A DNA stretch of 9,272 nucleotides from Deltaproteobacteria bacterium (GCA_021815525.1 JAKAGN010000076.1:1-9272); one strand, 5' to 3'; shown: positions 1 to 6,238, numbered from the stretch's first letter. Made by a program: numbers and translations. Notes: generated by a model not told the origin, from the sequence alone.

Positions 1-24
1 CCGATCTAAAACAGAAAACTGCCC

Positions 25-38
25 CCTCCTACAGGAGG
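25..38 (+). other. Hairpin holding a perfect Shine-Dalgarno core
   Basis: CCTCCT (25-30) and AGGAGG (33-38) are perfect complements separated by two bases. The right arm is an ideal ribosome-binding core, yet no start codon follows at a normal distance. It may be a leader hairpin of the small gene starting at 74 or a chance palindrome. Confidence 0.25.
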
Positions 39-73
39 CGAGGCAACGAAAAAAATATCAGGTGAGGTGCGCC

Positions 74-463
74 ATGTCAAAAAAGAAGCATGAACAAGAG
101 CCGTTTGAAGACCCTTCTTTCGAAGATCTGGCCATTGGGCAAATCGCCCAGTCCTCGTTCCCCATCGTGACGATTCCTGGGACCAAGGTCCGGTACACGC
201 CCTTTTGCGAATCTCGCCGGAGATCACCTGAAAGAATCCTCATCAAAGCAATGGACCGAAGTCGATGTGTCCATGGAGAGATCGCGCTGTCCAAGCCCGT
301 AAATAAATGGAACCAGGGGAGTCGTAGGAGCCGGAGGCGAGGAACAAGGGTGGTCGAGTACCGGAATCAGGAGGCTATCGAAACCATGTCAAAGATGGAT
401 AGCGGCGGGGCTTTCGAGCAGCACGGCATAAAGAGGAAGCACGGCATAAAGAGGAAAAGTTGA
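74..463 (+). CDS. Hypothetical protein with basic tail, within the mobile element
   Basis: I do not recognise this 129-residue protein. The ATG start is preferred over an in-frame GTG at 62 because GAGG at 64-67 lies 6 nt before the ATG. The N-terminal 30 residues are rich in Lys, Glu and Asp (MSKKKHEQEPFEDPSFEDL). The middle is basic, with an Arg-rich cluster near residue 82, and there is no signal peptide or membrane segment. The C-terminus ends in a duplicated HGIKRK, encoded by an 18-nt tandem repeat. It is followed at once by a terminator (476-505), which supports it as the last gene of a rightward transcription unit of the element. The odd composition of the second half could also mean a decayed or frameshifted gene. 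Confidence 0.42.
   Translation: MSKKKHEQEPFEDPSFEDLAIGQIAQSSFPIVTIPGTKVRYTPFCESRRRSPERILIKAMDRSRCVHGEIALSKPVNKWNQGSRRSRRRGTRVVEYRNQEAIETMSKMDSGGAFEQHGIKRKHGIKRKS
420..456 (+). repeat. 18-nt tandem repeat at the 3' end of the small ORF
   Basis: Two adjacent copies (421-438 and 439-456) are identical over all 18 nt; the match extends one base to the left. Each copy encodes HGIKRK. The length is a multiple of three, so the reading frame is kept. It looks like a recent slippage duplication. Confidence 0.85.
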
Positions 464-475
464 ATTGGACCATAA

Positions 476-505
476 GGCGGGTGCCCTTCCCCCACCCGCC
501 TTTTT
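476..505 (+). terminator. Rho-independent terminator after the small ORF
   Basis: An 8-bp perfect stem GGCGGGTG (476-483) / CACCCGCC (493-500) with a 9-nt loop is followed directly by TTTTT (501-505). It lies 13 nt after the stop codon of the ORF ending at 463. It is the first of four hairpins in a row. Confidence 0.8.
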
Positions 506-508
506 GGT

Positions 509-562
509 GGCGGGTCCCTCCTTTCGCCCGCCTTAAATGGAGGGTGGCGCGTAACACCCTCC
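509..562 (+). repeat. Two further tandem hairpins (H2, H3)
   Basis: H2 is GGCGGG (509-514) / CCCGCC (527-532) with a 12-nt loop. H3 is GGAGGGTG (539-546) / CACCCTCC (555-562) with an 8-nt loop. H2 resembles the preceding terminator stem in sequence and may be a diverged copy. Neither has a full T-tract, so they are not simple terminators. With the flanking hairpins they form a regularly spaced array. Confidence 0.6.
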
Positions 563-570
563 AGCACCAA

Positions 571-603
571 GGGCGGCATGCTTTCGGGTATGCCGCCCTT
601 TTT
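571..603 (+). terminator. Second rho-independent terminator, last of the hairpin array
   Basis: A 9-bp perfect stem GGGCGGCAT (571-579) / ATGCCGCCC (590-598) with a 10-nt loop is followed by TTTTT (599-603). It insulates the excisionase/integrase pair from rightward transcription arriving from the element interior. Confidence 0.8.
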
Positions 604-671
604 CATGGGAACAGTTTGTCAAGCTTTAGCTAATCCACAGCTGGACGAAAAACACTGGGCCATATTAAGCC

Positions 672-1043
672 ATGTGCACCGAAAGAATCGAAAAAATCTA
701 TGGAAGGGTATTGACAGCCAATGAGTTGGCGACCTTTCTAAAGATTGACCCACGAACAGCCAAAAAGTATGCTGCTCAGTGGGGCGGTGTGGAAGTCGCA
801 CCCGGCACATGGCGGTTCTTTGAAAATCGAATCAGGGAGGTTCTCGATGCCAACTTTGGTAACGAAGAGGGGCTCCCTGCGATGGCGTGGAAACGTCCAG
901 GTGCAGGGAGTAATGAGGCAAAAGCTGTTCGAGGACAACAGCCGAAAGTCAGAAAGAGCAGCGTTCCTATGGGAAGAGGAAACACGGAAGGCCGTGGCGG
1001 AGGAACTCGCCAAGACCCTCACGGTCTGCTTGACGGTGCTTGA
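672..1043 (+). CDS. Winged-helix excisionase-like DNA-binding protein
   Basis: The first 60 residues form a small MerR/excisionase-type winged helix. Helix-turn-helix residues 14-33 include LTANELATFLKIDPRT, and the wing around residues 42-50 includes APGTWRFF with the conserved Trp-Arg. Proteins of this kind direct a tyrosine recombinase towards excision or repress its promoter; the specific role here is inferred from its position just upstream of the integrase. From about residue 59 to the stop the ORF overlaps the integrase gene by 197 nt in another frame, so its tail (residues 60-123) has the composition of an overprinted sequence and no domain. The ATG at 672 has no Shine-Dalgarno; a TATTAA at 663-668 raises the possibility of a leaderless transcript, but this is weak. 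A TTG at 711 is a less likely start. Confidence 0.6.
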   Translation: MCTERIEKIYGRVLTANELATFLKIDPRTAKKYAAQWGGVEVAPGTWRFFENRIREVLDANFGNEEGLPAMAWKRPGAGSNEAKAVRGQQPKVRKSSVPMGRGNTEGRGGGTRQDPHGLLDGA

Positions 1044-1968
1044 TTGGGCCAACGCTTACCTTAACCAGGCACATACTCGGTTCAGCCACAAGACGTATCA
1101 GGAAAAGAGGAAGGCTTTCTCGTCCGTCATCAAGGAAGTGGGGCCGGAACGTCCGGTGGCCGAGATTGATGCGGCCATGGCATCCAAGTATCTATCCAGG
1201 ATGGCGCGTAGCCGGTCCGGGTACTCCGTCAACAAGGACCGTAAGAATCTTGCAGCGGGATGGACCTGGGCCAGACAGTTTCTGGCCGATTTTCCCCAAG
1301 GCCAGAATCCGTTCGGCGCGGTCCCCAAATTTCCGGAGGAGCGGCATGACCGTTACGTGCCGCCCGAGGAAGATTTCTGGAAGGTGTTCGAACTGACCGA
1401 AGGGCAGGACAGGGTCATGCTCACGGCGTTTCTTCACCTGGCTGCGCGGCGGAACGAGTTGCTGGGCCTGATATGGGCCGACGTGGACTTCAACGGTAAC
1501 CGGGTGCGTCTATGGACCCGAAAGCGCAAGGGCGGCAGGGAGTGCGACTGGCTGCCCATGACCCGGGACCTTCGGACATCCCTTCTATGGTGGCGTGAGC
1601 AGCGCCTATCAATGGATACCGAGGACCGGGAGCATGTTTTCGTGAGCCTGGACAAGACCCCGTTCTGTGAGCAGTACTACGGCAAGCCGTTCACCGTCAG
1701 GCAGCAGTTCATGAAGAGGCTCTGCGACCGGGCCGGAGTAGAAAGGTTTGGGTTCCATGCCATCAGGCACCTCACGGCCAGCATCCTGTATGCCAAGGGG
1801 TACAGCGTGGCGGACATCCAAGCGATCCTACGGCACCAGAACCCGAATACCACGACGCGGTACCTGAAGTCCCTCGGGGTCGAGCAGGTCCGCAATGTCC
1901 TGGAAGACGGTCTGGCGAGACCGGGGAAGGTGGTCCCGTTACCAAACAAAAAGGCCCTCGGAGCCTGA
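847..1968 (+). CDS. int: Phage-type site-specific tyrosine recombinase (integrase)
   Basis: This 373-residue protein catalyses integration and excision of the element through a covalent 3'-phosphotyrosine intermediate. The ATG at 847 is chosen over an upstream in-frame ATG (745) because GGGAGG at 834-839 lies 7 nt before it, and because the N-terminus MPTLVTKRG fits the short arm-binding start of this family. A core-binding (SAM-like) domain covers about residues 65-165. The catalytic domain has Arg201 in ARRNELLGL, a Lys in the RKRKGG turn (about 226-228), His304 and Arg307 in HAIRH, His330 in LRHQNPN and the nucleophile Tyr339 in TTTRYL. All catalytic residues are present, so it should be active. 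It overlaps the excisionase-like gene and points at tRNA-Glu, its probable target. Its final codons contain a terminator read on the opposite strand. Confidence 0.93.
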   Translation: MPTLVTKRGSLRWRGNVQVQGVMRQKLFEDNSRKSERAAFLWEEETRKAVAEELAKTLTVCLTVLDWANAYLNQAHTRFSHKTYQEKRKAFSSVIKEVGPERPVAEIDAAMASKYLSRMARSRSGYSVNKDRKNLAAGWTWARQFLADFPQGQNPFGAVPKFPEERHDRYVPPEEDFWKVFELTEGQDRVMLTAFLHLAARRNELLGLIWADVDFNGNRVRLWTRKRKGGRECDWLPMTRDLRTSLLWWREQRLSMDTEDREHVFVSLDKTPFCEQYYGKPFTVRQQFMKRLCDRAGVERFGFHAIRHLTASILYAKGYSVADIQAILRHQNPNTTTRYLKSLGVEQVRNVLEDGLARPGKVVPLPNKKALGA

Positions 1969-1983
1969 GCCACTCCGAAGGCC
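1942..1983 (-). terminator. Intrinsic terminator for the tRNA-Lys/tRNA-Glu transcript
   Basis: Read on the minus strand, GGCCTTCGGAG (1983-1973) and CTCCGAGGGCC (1963-1953) form an 11-bp stem with one G-U pair and a 9-nt loop, followed by TTTTTGTTT (1952-1944). It lies 70-110 nt beyond the 3' end of tRNA-Glu in the same direction. The stem overlaps the last codons and stop of the integrase. On the plus strand there is a C/A mismatch in the stem and no T-tract, so it is directional. Confidence 0.72.
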
Positions 1984-1986
1984 AAG

Positions 1987-2041
1987 TTGTGTCCGCTGGT
2001 TGTGTCCAGCGGGTGGTAAAGGCAGGGTTACGAGATAACCC
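1987..2041. repeat. Paired repeats between the integrase stop and tRNA-Glu
   Basis: TTGTGTCC occurs twice in direct orientation (1987-1994 and 2000-2007, period 13). Overlapping it is an inverted pair CCGCTGG (1993-1999) / CCAGCGG (2006-2012), and next to it GGGTTA (2025-2030) / TAACCC (2036-2041). Their position by the att side suggests recombinase or accessory-protein arm sites; this is an inference. Confidence 0.45.
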
Positions 2042-2052
2042 ATTGAAATCTT

Positions 2053-2130
2053 TGGCGTCCCCAAGGGGATTTGAACCCCTGTCGCCGGCGTGAAAGGCCG
2101 GTGTCCTGGGCCGGGCTAGACGATGGGGAC
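2053..2130 (-). tRNA. tRNA-Glu (anticodon TTC), probable attachment site
   Basis: The minus strand folds into a normal cloverleaf. The acceptor GTCCCCA pairs with TGGGGAC, the anticodon stem CCGGC pairs with GCCGG, and the loop CTTTCAC places TTC at 2094-2092. The T-arm contains GGTTCAAAT. CCA is encoded (2055-2053). The 3' half faces an integrase gene 85 nt away, so it is the likely att site, with the element copy restoring the tRNA end. It is the second gene of a tRNA-Lys/tRNA-Glu transcript. Confidence 0.95.
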
Positions 2131-2177
2131 GTAATCCATCTTATTTTCGCGTTTATAAGCCGCGCTTTTCACTCTGA

Positions 2178-2250
2178 TGGGCCGTGCGCGACTCGAACGC
2201 GCGACTCTCTGCTTAAAAGGCAGATACTCTACCGACTGAGTTAACGGCCC
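2178..2250 (-). tRNA. tRNA-Lys (anticodon TTT)
   Basis: Acceptor GGGCCGT pairs with ACGGCCC, D-stem ACTC pairs with GAGT, anticodon stem TCTGC pairs with GCAGA, and the loop CTTTTAA gives anticodon TTT at 2217-2215. The T-arm contains GTTCGAG. The discriminator A is followed by TCA, so CCA is not encoded and must be added after transcription, unlike in the other two tRNAs here. It lies 47 nt upstream of tRNA-Glu on the same strand, behind a strong promoter. Confidence 0.95.
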
Positions 2251-2285
2251 CCCCGTCGCAGCGGCGCCGGAGTTTGAAGCCGTCT

Positions 2286-2314
2286 TCTTTATCCCCTCGC
2301 CTGGCGCTTGTCAA
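2286..2314 (-). promoter_or_regulatory. Sigma70 promoter of the tRNA-Lys/tRNA-Glu operon
   Basis: On the minus strand a perfect -35 TTGACA (2314-2309) is followed after 17 nt by TAAAGA (2291-2286). The predicted start near 2279 gives a leader of about 30 nt before tRNA-Lys. Spacing and orientation fit a strong housekeeping promoter. Confidence 0.72.
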
Positions 2315-2318
2315 CCAG

Positions 2319-2350
2319 AAACTGACCGGGCCCGCACGGCCCGTCAGTTT
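2319..2350 (-). terminator. Strong hairpin, candidate terminator of the hybrid kinase transcript
   Basis: AAACTGA (2319-2325) pairs with TCAGTTT (2344-2350) and CGGGCC (2327-2332) with GGCCCG (2338-2343), leaving one bulged C and a 5-nt loop. On the minus strand the AGTTT at the base of the stem is followed by CTGGTTG, only a partial U-tract. It sits between the kinase stop and the tRNA promoter and would separate the two units. Confidence 0.5.
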
Positions 2351-2476
2351 GAAACGGCCGAAATTCCGGCTCTTCGGGCGCTCCGCCTTCCGCCCTTTCC
2401 CCGCCCCGGCGGGCAGTTGCCGCAACCCCGACAGCCGGGAGGCACCGTGACGATGCCATCAACCTCGCGCGTGACG

Positions 2477-2558
2477 GCTGCCGTACCAACGGCAGCGGGG
2501 AGGCGCCCCTCCCCTTCCGCGCGGCGGCGGGCGCGCCCCGCATGACGGGCTCCCGTCA
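2477..2558 (-). repeat. Cluster of GC-rich hairpins in the 3' region of the kinase gene
   Basis: Three perfect inverted repeats follow the kinase coding end. TGACGGG (2543-2549) / CCCGTCA (2552-2558) contains the stop codon. GGGGAGG (2497-2503) / CCTCCCC (2508-2514) is next. GCTGCCGT (2477-2484) / ACGGCAGC (2489-2496) abuts it directly. None has a T-tract. They may protect the mRNA 3' end. The rest of the 2251-2555 gap shows no gene. Confidence 0.5.
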
Positions 2559-5500
2559 GACGATCTCCACCCGGGCCAGGAAGTCCTTCAGCTTTTCCAC
2601 GTACTCGCCGATCTTGTCGCCGTTTCCGCGGCTTGCCGCGTCCTCTATGACGGCCCCCAAGCGGCTCACGGCCTCGAAGCCGAAGGCGTTGCCCTCGCCC
2701 TTCATGCGGTGCCCCAGGGTGCGGATGGTCTCCAAATCGCCTCCGGAGAGGCTCTCCGTCATGGTCCGGGCGTGCGCCGCAAGGGTCTCCAGATAACGGG
2801 GCGCAAGCTCCTCCAGGTCCGGGTTGACCCAGGCCAGGATGGGCTCGTCGCCGCCCACCCCCAGGGTGTCCATGATGCGGTCGATCTCGTTTCTGGCGGC
2901 CACGGTCTTCTTGCCCAGTATCTGATGCAAAAGCGTGGTGAGAAGCGCGTTCTTCTTGATGGGCTTGGCCAGAAGCGCATCAAAGCCCGTGTCGATGTAG
3001 CGTATCTCGTCCTCGTCCCGGGCGTCGGCGGTCATGGCGATGACGGGGGTTTTCCTGTCCCGGTTGTCCTTTTCGAACTTGCGGATGCGGCTTAGGGCCT
3101 CGTAGCCGTCCATGACGGGCATCTGCATGTCCATCAGGACCACGTCGAAGGGCTGGGCCATGAACTTTTCCACGGCCTTGGCCCCGTTCTCCGCGATGTG
3201 GATGCGGCAGGGCGTGTTCTTCAGGTAGGCCCGGATCACGAAGCGGTTGGTCTCGGAGTCCTCCACCAGGAGGATGTCCACGGGCGGCAGGCCCTCGCCC
3301 TCGTCCCCCTCCTCCTTCACCTTCTCGCCCTTTTCGCGGCGCACGGCGGAGCGCAGGATACCCACCACCTGCCCCTTTTTCAGGGGCTTCTTGAGGAAAT
3401 GGTGGATCCCGATCTCCCGGGCCCGGTCCACGTCCTCGTGGGTGGCCGAAAAGCTCAGGATCAGGACGCACACCGGGCAAAGGTGCTCGATCTTGATGAT
3501 CTCCGCGGCCTCCATGCCGTCCATGTCCGGCATGATGCGGCTTAAAAGCACCATGTCGAAGGGGTTGGGCAGCATCCAGGCGTCCTTCAAGAGCGCAAGC
3601 GCCGTCTGGGCGTCCTCGGCCTCGGTCACCCGCGCGCCGGCCTCGTTCAAGGTCTCCTTCAGAAGGTTCCGGTTCTTGATGTCGTTGTCCGCAACCAGGA
3701 TCGAGAGGCCCTTCAAGGGCGCGGCCGCCGAGAAGGCCTCGGCGCTCTTGCGCTGGCGCTCCAGGTAGGTGGTGAAGCAAAGGGCGAAGCCGCCGTCGGG
3801 GTTGTTGCGGGCGAACATGCGGCCGCCCATAAGCTCCACGAGCTGGGCCGCGATCCGAAGCCCCAGGCCCTGGTCCGCGCCCGCGCCCGGGCTTTCCCCG
3901 GCGGAGCGGGCGAAATGCGTGAAAAGGTCCGCCACGTTTTCCGACGGCAGCGCCCCCTCGCCGCCCAGGACGCAGTACTCGATGCCGGCCAGGTTCTCGT
4001 CCGCGCTCTTCAATCCCTCCACGGTGACGGACACGTCGCCTGTCCGGGCCAGGCCCAGCACGGCCGCCGTGACGTTCACCAGCACCTGCCGCAGGTGGAA
4101 GGGGTCGCCCAGGAGGTTGTGGGGCGTGTTGGGAAGGACGTGGCAGGTCAGCTCCAGGTTCTTTTCGTGGGCCTTCTCCGCCATGGCCTCGCAGGTTTTT
4201 TCGACGAGTTCCAAGAGGTTGAAGGGTATCTTTTCCAGTTCCAAGGTCCTGGCCTCCGCTTTGGAAAGGACGAGCATGTCGGCGACGAGGGCGAGCATGC
4301 GCTCGGCCGCCGCCCTCAGTGTTTCCACGTACTCGCGCTGGGTGCGGGAAAGCTCCGTGCCCGAAAGGAGATCCACCATTCCCGTCACGGCGTTCATGGG
4401 GGTCCGCATCTGCCGGCCCAAATCCCCCAGGAAGGAGCGCGTAACGCTGTTCTTGGCCTCGGCCTCGATCTTGGCCTTCTCCAGGGCCTCGGCCCGCTTG
4501 CGCTCGGTGGCGTCCTCGAGGGAGCCCTCCAGAAGCGCCAGGAGCCCCTCGCCGTCGTACACGGCCCGGGCCGAGATGCTGCCGTGGCGGATGGAGCCGT
4601 CCCGGGTCTGGAAGCGCGTCTCGAAGCCGGAAACCGAGCCCTCGGCCGCGAGCCGCCGGAAGAACTCCTCGCGCCCCTCCGTGTCGGCGAAGAAGGCCGC
4701 CGAGAAATCGTCCACGCGGCTCACGAGATCATCGGGCGAGGTGTAGCCCAGAATGCGGGCCATTGCCGGGTTGGCCGAGAGAACGCGGCCGTCGCCCGCG
4801 CACTGGAAGATGCCCTCCACGGCGTTCTCGAAGATGCCGCGGTACTTCTGCTCGGCGGCCTTCAGGCGGTCCGCGGCCGTCTTTTCCTCGGTGAAATCCA
4901 CGGCCATGCCTTCTATGTTCTCGCCGTGGTCCACCAGGCGCGCCGAGTAGCGCATCCAGAAGGTGGTGCCGTCGTTCCTGCGGAAGAGGGCCTCGAAGTG
5001 GTCCACCTGGCCCTCCTGAAGGAGCAGGGCCTTCAGCTCCTCGCGCCGCCCCGGGTCCGCGTAGCGCTCCGGGCCCAGGCTCATCTCCGGAAGATCGTCG
5101 GCCCCTCCGTAGCCCAGCATACGGGCGAAGCGGTTGTTGCAGGTGATGATGCGGCCCTCGGCGAAGGTGGTCTTGTAGAGCCCCACCGTGGCGTCGCCGT
5201 AAAGCTTGCGGAACTCCTCCTCGCTCTTGGCCAGCGCCGCCTGGGCCGAGCGCCGCTCCTCGATCTCGGCCAAGAGGCGCTGGCGGCTCTCGCTCATCCG
5301 GGCGGTCATCTCGTTGAAGACGGCGGCCAGCTCCCCGGTTTCATCCCTGGTCTTGACGGGCACCCTAAGCGACAGGTCCCCCTCCGCAACGGCCCTGGCC
5401 GCGATGGTGAGGCCCACGATGGGGGCGGCCAGGCCGTGCCCCAGGGCGAGCCCCAGGGCGATGGAAAGAAGGACCGCAAGGGCGAAGGCGAAGACCGCCT

Positions 5501-6233
5501 TCCACAGGAACTCCCGCTCGTGCTCCAGTATGGTGCCGGCGGCTATGTCCACCCCCACGATCCCCTCGCGGCGGCCGTCGGCGCGGTAGAAGGGCGCGTA
5601 GCCGGAAAGCCAGGAGCCCCACTTGTCGGTGTAGTAATCGCCCTCCACCATGGGCTCGGAAAGGGTGTCGAAGGCCTTCGTGAGGGCCGGGCTCGCGGTC
5701 CTGTAGACCTCGCCTAAGTGGGCCACCTCCTCGGGGTTGGTGGAGGCGTCCACCACGAAAACGATGCGGCCGCCGGGATCCTTGCGCATGGTGTAGACGT
5801 AGCGGACGTCCGACACCCGGGTGCGCACCCTCTGGAGAACCTCCTGGATGCGGCGGTAGGGCTCGGAGCCCTCCTGCTCGGCCCGGTTGAGATTCGCGTG
5901 GATGTCGGAGTCGACGAGAAGGGCCGCCACGGCCACCACGTCCCGAAGGCGGGCCCGGATGTCGTCCCGGAGGCCGCCGCGCACCTCGGAGTAAAGGGCG
6001 TAGGTCAAAACCGCCGCTATGAGCGTGGCCGACAGGGCGAAGGACACGGCGAGCTTCATCCGCAGGGAAACGATGCGCCTTTCCCTCGCCCTTTCGAGAA
6101 AAAGGGCGACCCTTTTTTCCGTCTTTTCGTGCGGCATGATCCACGGCCCGTTCAAGGAAAGCGCGCTTGCGGCCCGTCTTCGCCCGGCGTGAGGCCCTTC
6201 GCCGAAGACCGACGGTCCCGCCCATCTTTTCAT
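2556..6233 (-). CDS. Membrane hybrid sensor kinase with degenerate kinase core, two receivers and Hpt
   Basis: The protein has about 1225 residues. The start at 6233 (second of two adjacent ATGs) has GGGAG 5 nt upstream; an ATG at 6137 is an alternative without a clear ribosome site. Order: TM1 (60-81), periplasmic Cache-like sensor (82-242), TM2 (243-265), HAMP (266-319), coiled coil, PAS (338-454), PAS (459-579), DHp (594-659), ATPase (669-824), REC1 (840-964), REC2 (984-1109), Hpt (1139-1225). In the H-box the family's SHExRTP reads GRQMRTP: the phosphoacceptor His is Arg607. The N-box Asn is Ala724, and the G1 Asp aligns with Gly757; GLGL of G2 remains. REC1 has Ser898 in place of the phosphoacceptor Asp. 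REC2 keeps Glu991, Asp992, Asp1035, Thr1068 and Lys1090, and Hpt keeps His1175 (HRMKG). I infer a pseudokinase that senses a ligand and takes or returns phosphate through REC2/Hpt. The frame is unbroken. Confidence 0.93.
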   Translation of the reverse strand: MKRWAGPSVFGEGPHAGRRRAASALSLNGPWIMPHEKTEKRVALFLERARERRIVSLRMKLAVSFALSATLIAAVLTYALYSEVRGGLRDDIRARLRDVVAVAALLVDSDIHANLNRAEQEGSEPYRRIQEVLQRVRTRVSDVRYVYTMRKDPGGRIVFVVDASTNPEEVAHLGEVYRTASPALTKAFDTLSEPMVEGDYYTDKWGSWLSGYAPFYRADGRREGIVGVDIAAGTILEHEREFLWKAVFAFALAVLLSIALGLALGHGLAAPIVGLTIAARAVAEGDLSLRVPVKTRDETGELAAVFNEMTARMSESRQRLLAEIEERRSAQAALAKSEEEFRKLYGDATVGLYKTTFAEGRIITCNNRFARMLGYGGADDLPEMSLGPERYADPGRREELKALLLQEGQVDHFEALFRRNDGTTFWMRYSARLVDHGENIEGMAVDFTEEKTAADRLKAAEQKYRGIFENAVEGIFQCAGDGRVLSANPAMARILGYTSPDDLVSRVDDFSAAFFADTEGREEFFRRLAAEGSVSGFETRFQTRDGSIRHGSISARAVYDGEGLLALLEGSLEDATERKRAEALEKAKIEAEAKNSVTRSFLGDLGRQMRTPMNAVTGMVDLLSGTELSRTQREYVETLRAAAERMLALVADMLVLSKAEARTLELEKIPFNLLELVEKTCEAMAEKAHEKNLELTCHVLPNTPHNLLGDPFHLRQVLVNVTAAVLGLARTGDVSVTVEGLKSADENLAGIEYCVLGGEGALPSENVADLFTHFARSAGESPGAGADQGLGLRIAAQLVELMGGRMFARNNPDGGFALCFTTYLERQRKSAEAFSAAAPLKGLSILVADNDIKNRNLLKETLNEAGARVTEAEDAQTALALLKDAWMLPNPFDMVLLSRIMPDMDGMEAAEIIKIEHLCPVCVLILSFSATHEDVDRAREIGIHHFLKKPLKKGQVVGILRSAVRREKGEKVKEEGDEGEGLPPVDILLVEDSETNRFVIRAYLKNTPCRIHIAENGAKAVEKFMAQPFDVVLMDMQMPVMDGYEALSRIRKFEKDNRDRKTPVIAMTADARDEDEIRYIDTGFDALLAKPIKKNALLTTLLHQILGKKTVAARNEIDRIMDTLGVGGDEPILAWVNPDLEELAPRYLETLAAHARTMTESLSGGDLETIRTLGHRMKGEGNAFGFEAVSRLGAVIEDAASRGNGDKIGEYVEKLKDFLARVEIV

Positions 6234-6238
6234 CATAA

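Larger units (their letters stand above)
1..2056. mobile_element. Terminal part of an integrated element (prophage or genomic island) at tRNA-Glu
   Basis: The segment carries an excisionase-like gene and a complete tyrosine recombinase whose stop codon lies 85 nt from the encoded CCA end of a tRNA-Glu gene. Integrase and tRNA converge, the usual arrangement when a phage or island inserts into a tRNA 3' end and restores it. By eye this stretch is less GC-rich than the kinase and ligase genes to the right. The element would extend off the left edge of the window, so no cargo can be judged apart from one unrecognised ORF. The right boundary given is an inference; the core direct repeat has its partner outside the window. 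No phage structural or conjugation gene is visible, so prophage versus island cannot be decided. Confidence 0.62.

Noticed and set aside
476..603. CRISPR-like array
   Set aside because: The spacing is regular (about 32 nt), but the units are different hairpins, not identical repeats with unique spacers, and no cas gene is present.
3915..5717. A 600-codon open frame on the plus strand
   Set aside because: It is antisense to the hybrid kinase. High GC at third positions keeps the opposite frames open. The translation has no domain and is rich in Gly, Arg, His and Leu as expected of a shadow.
2556..6233. Hybrid kinase as a pseudogene
   Set aside because: The frame is unbroken over more than 1200 codons, and the relay residues in REC2 and Hpt are intact, which does not fit general decay.
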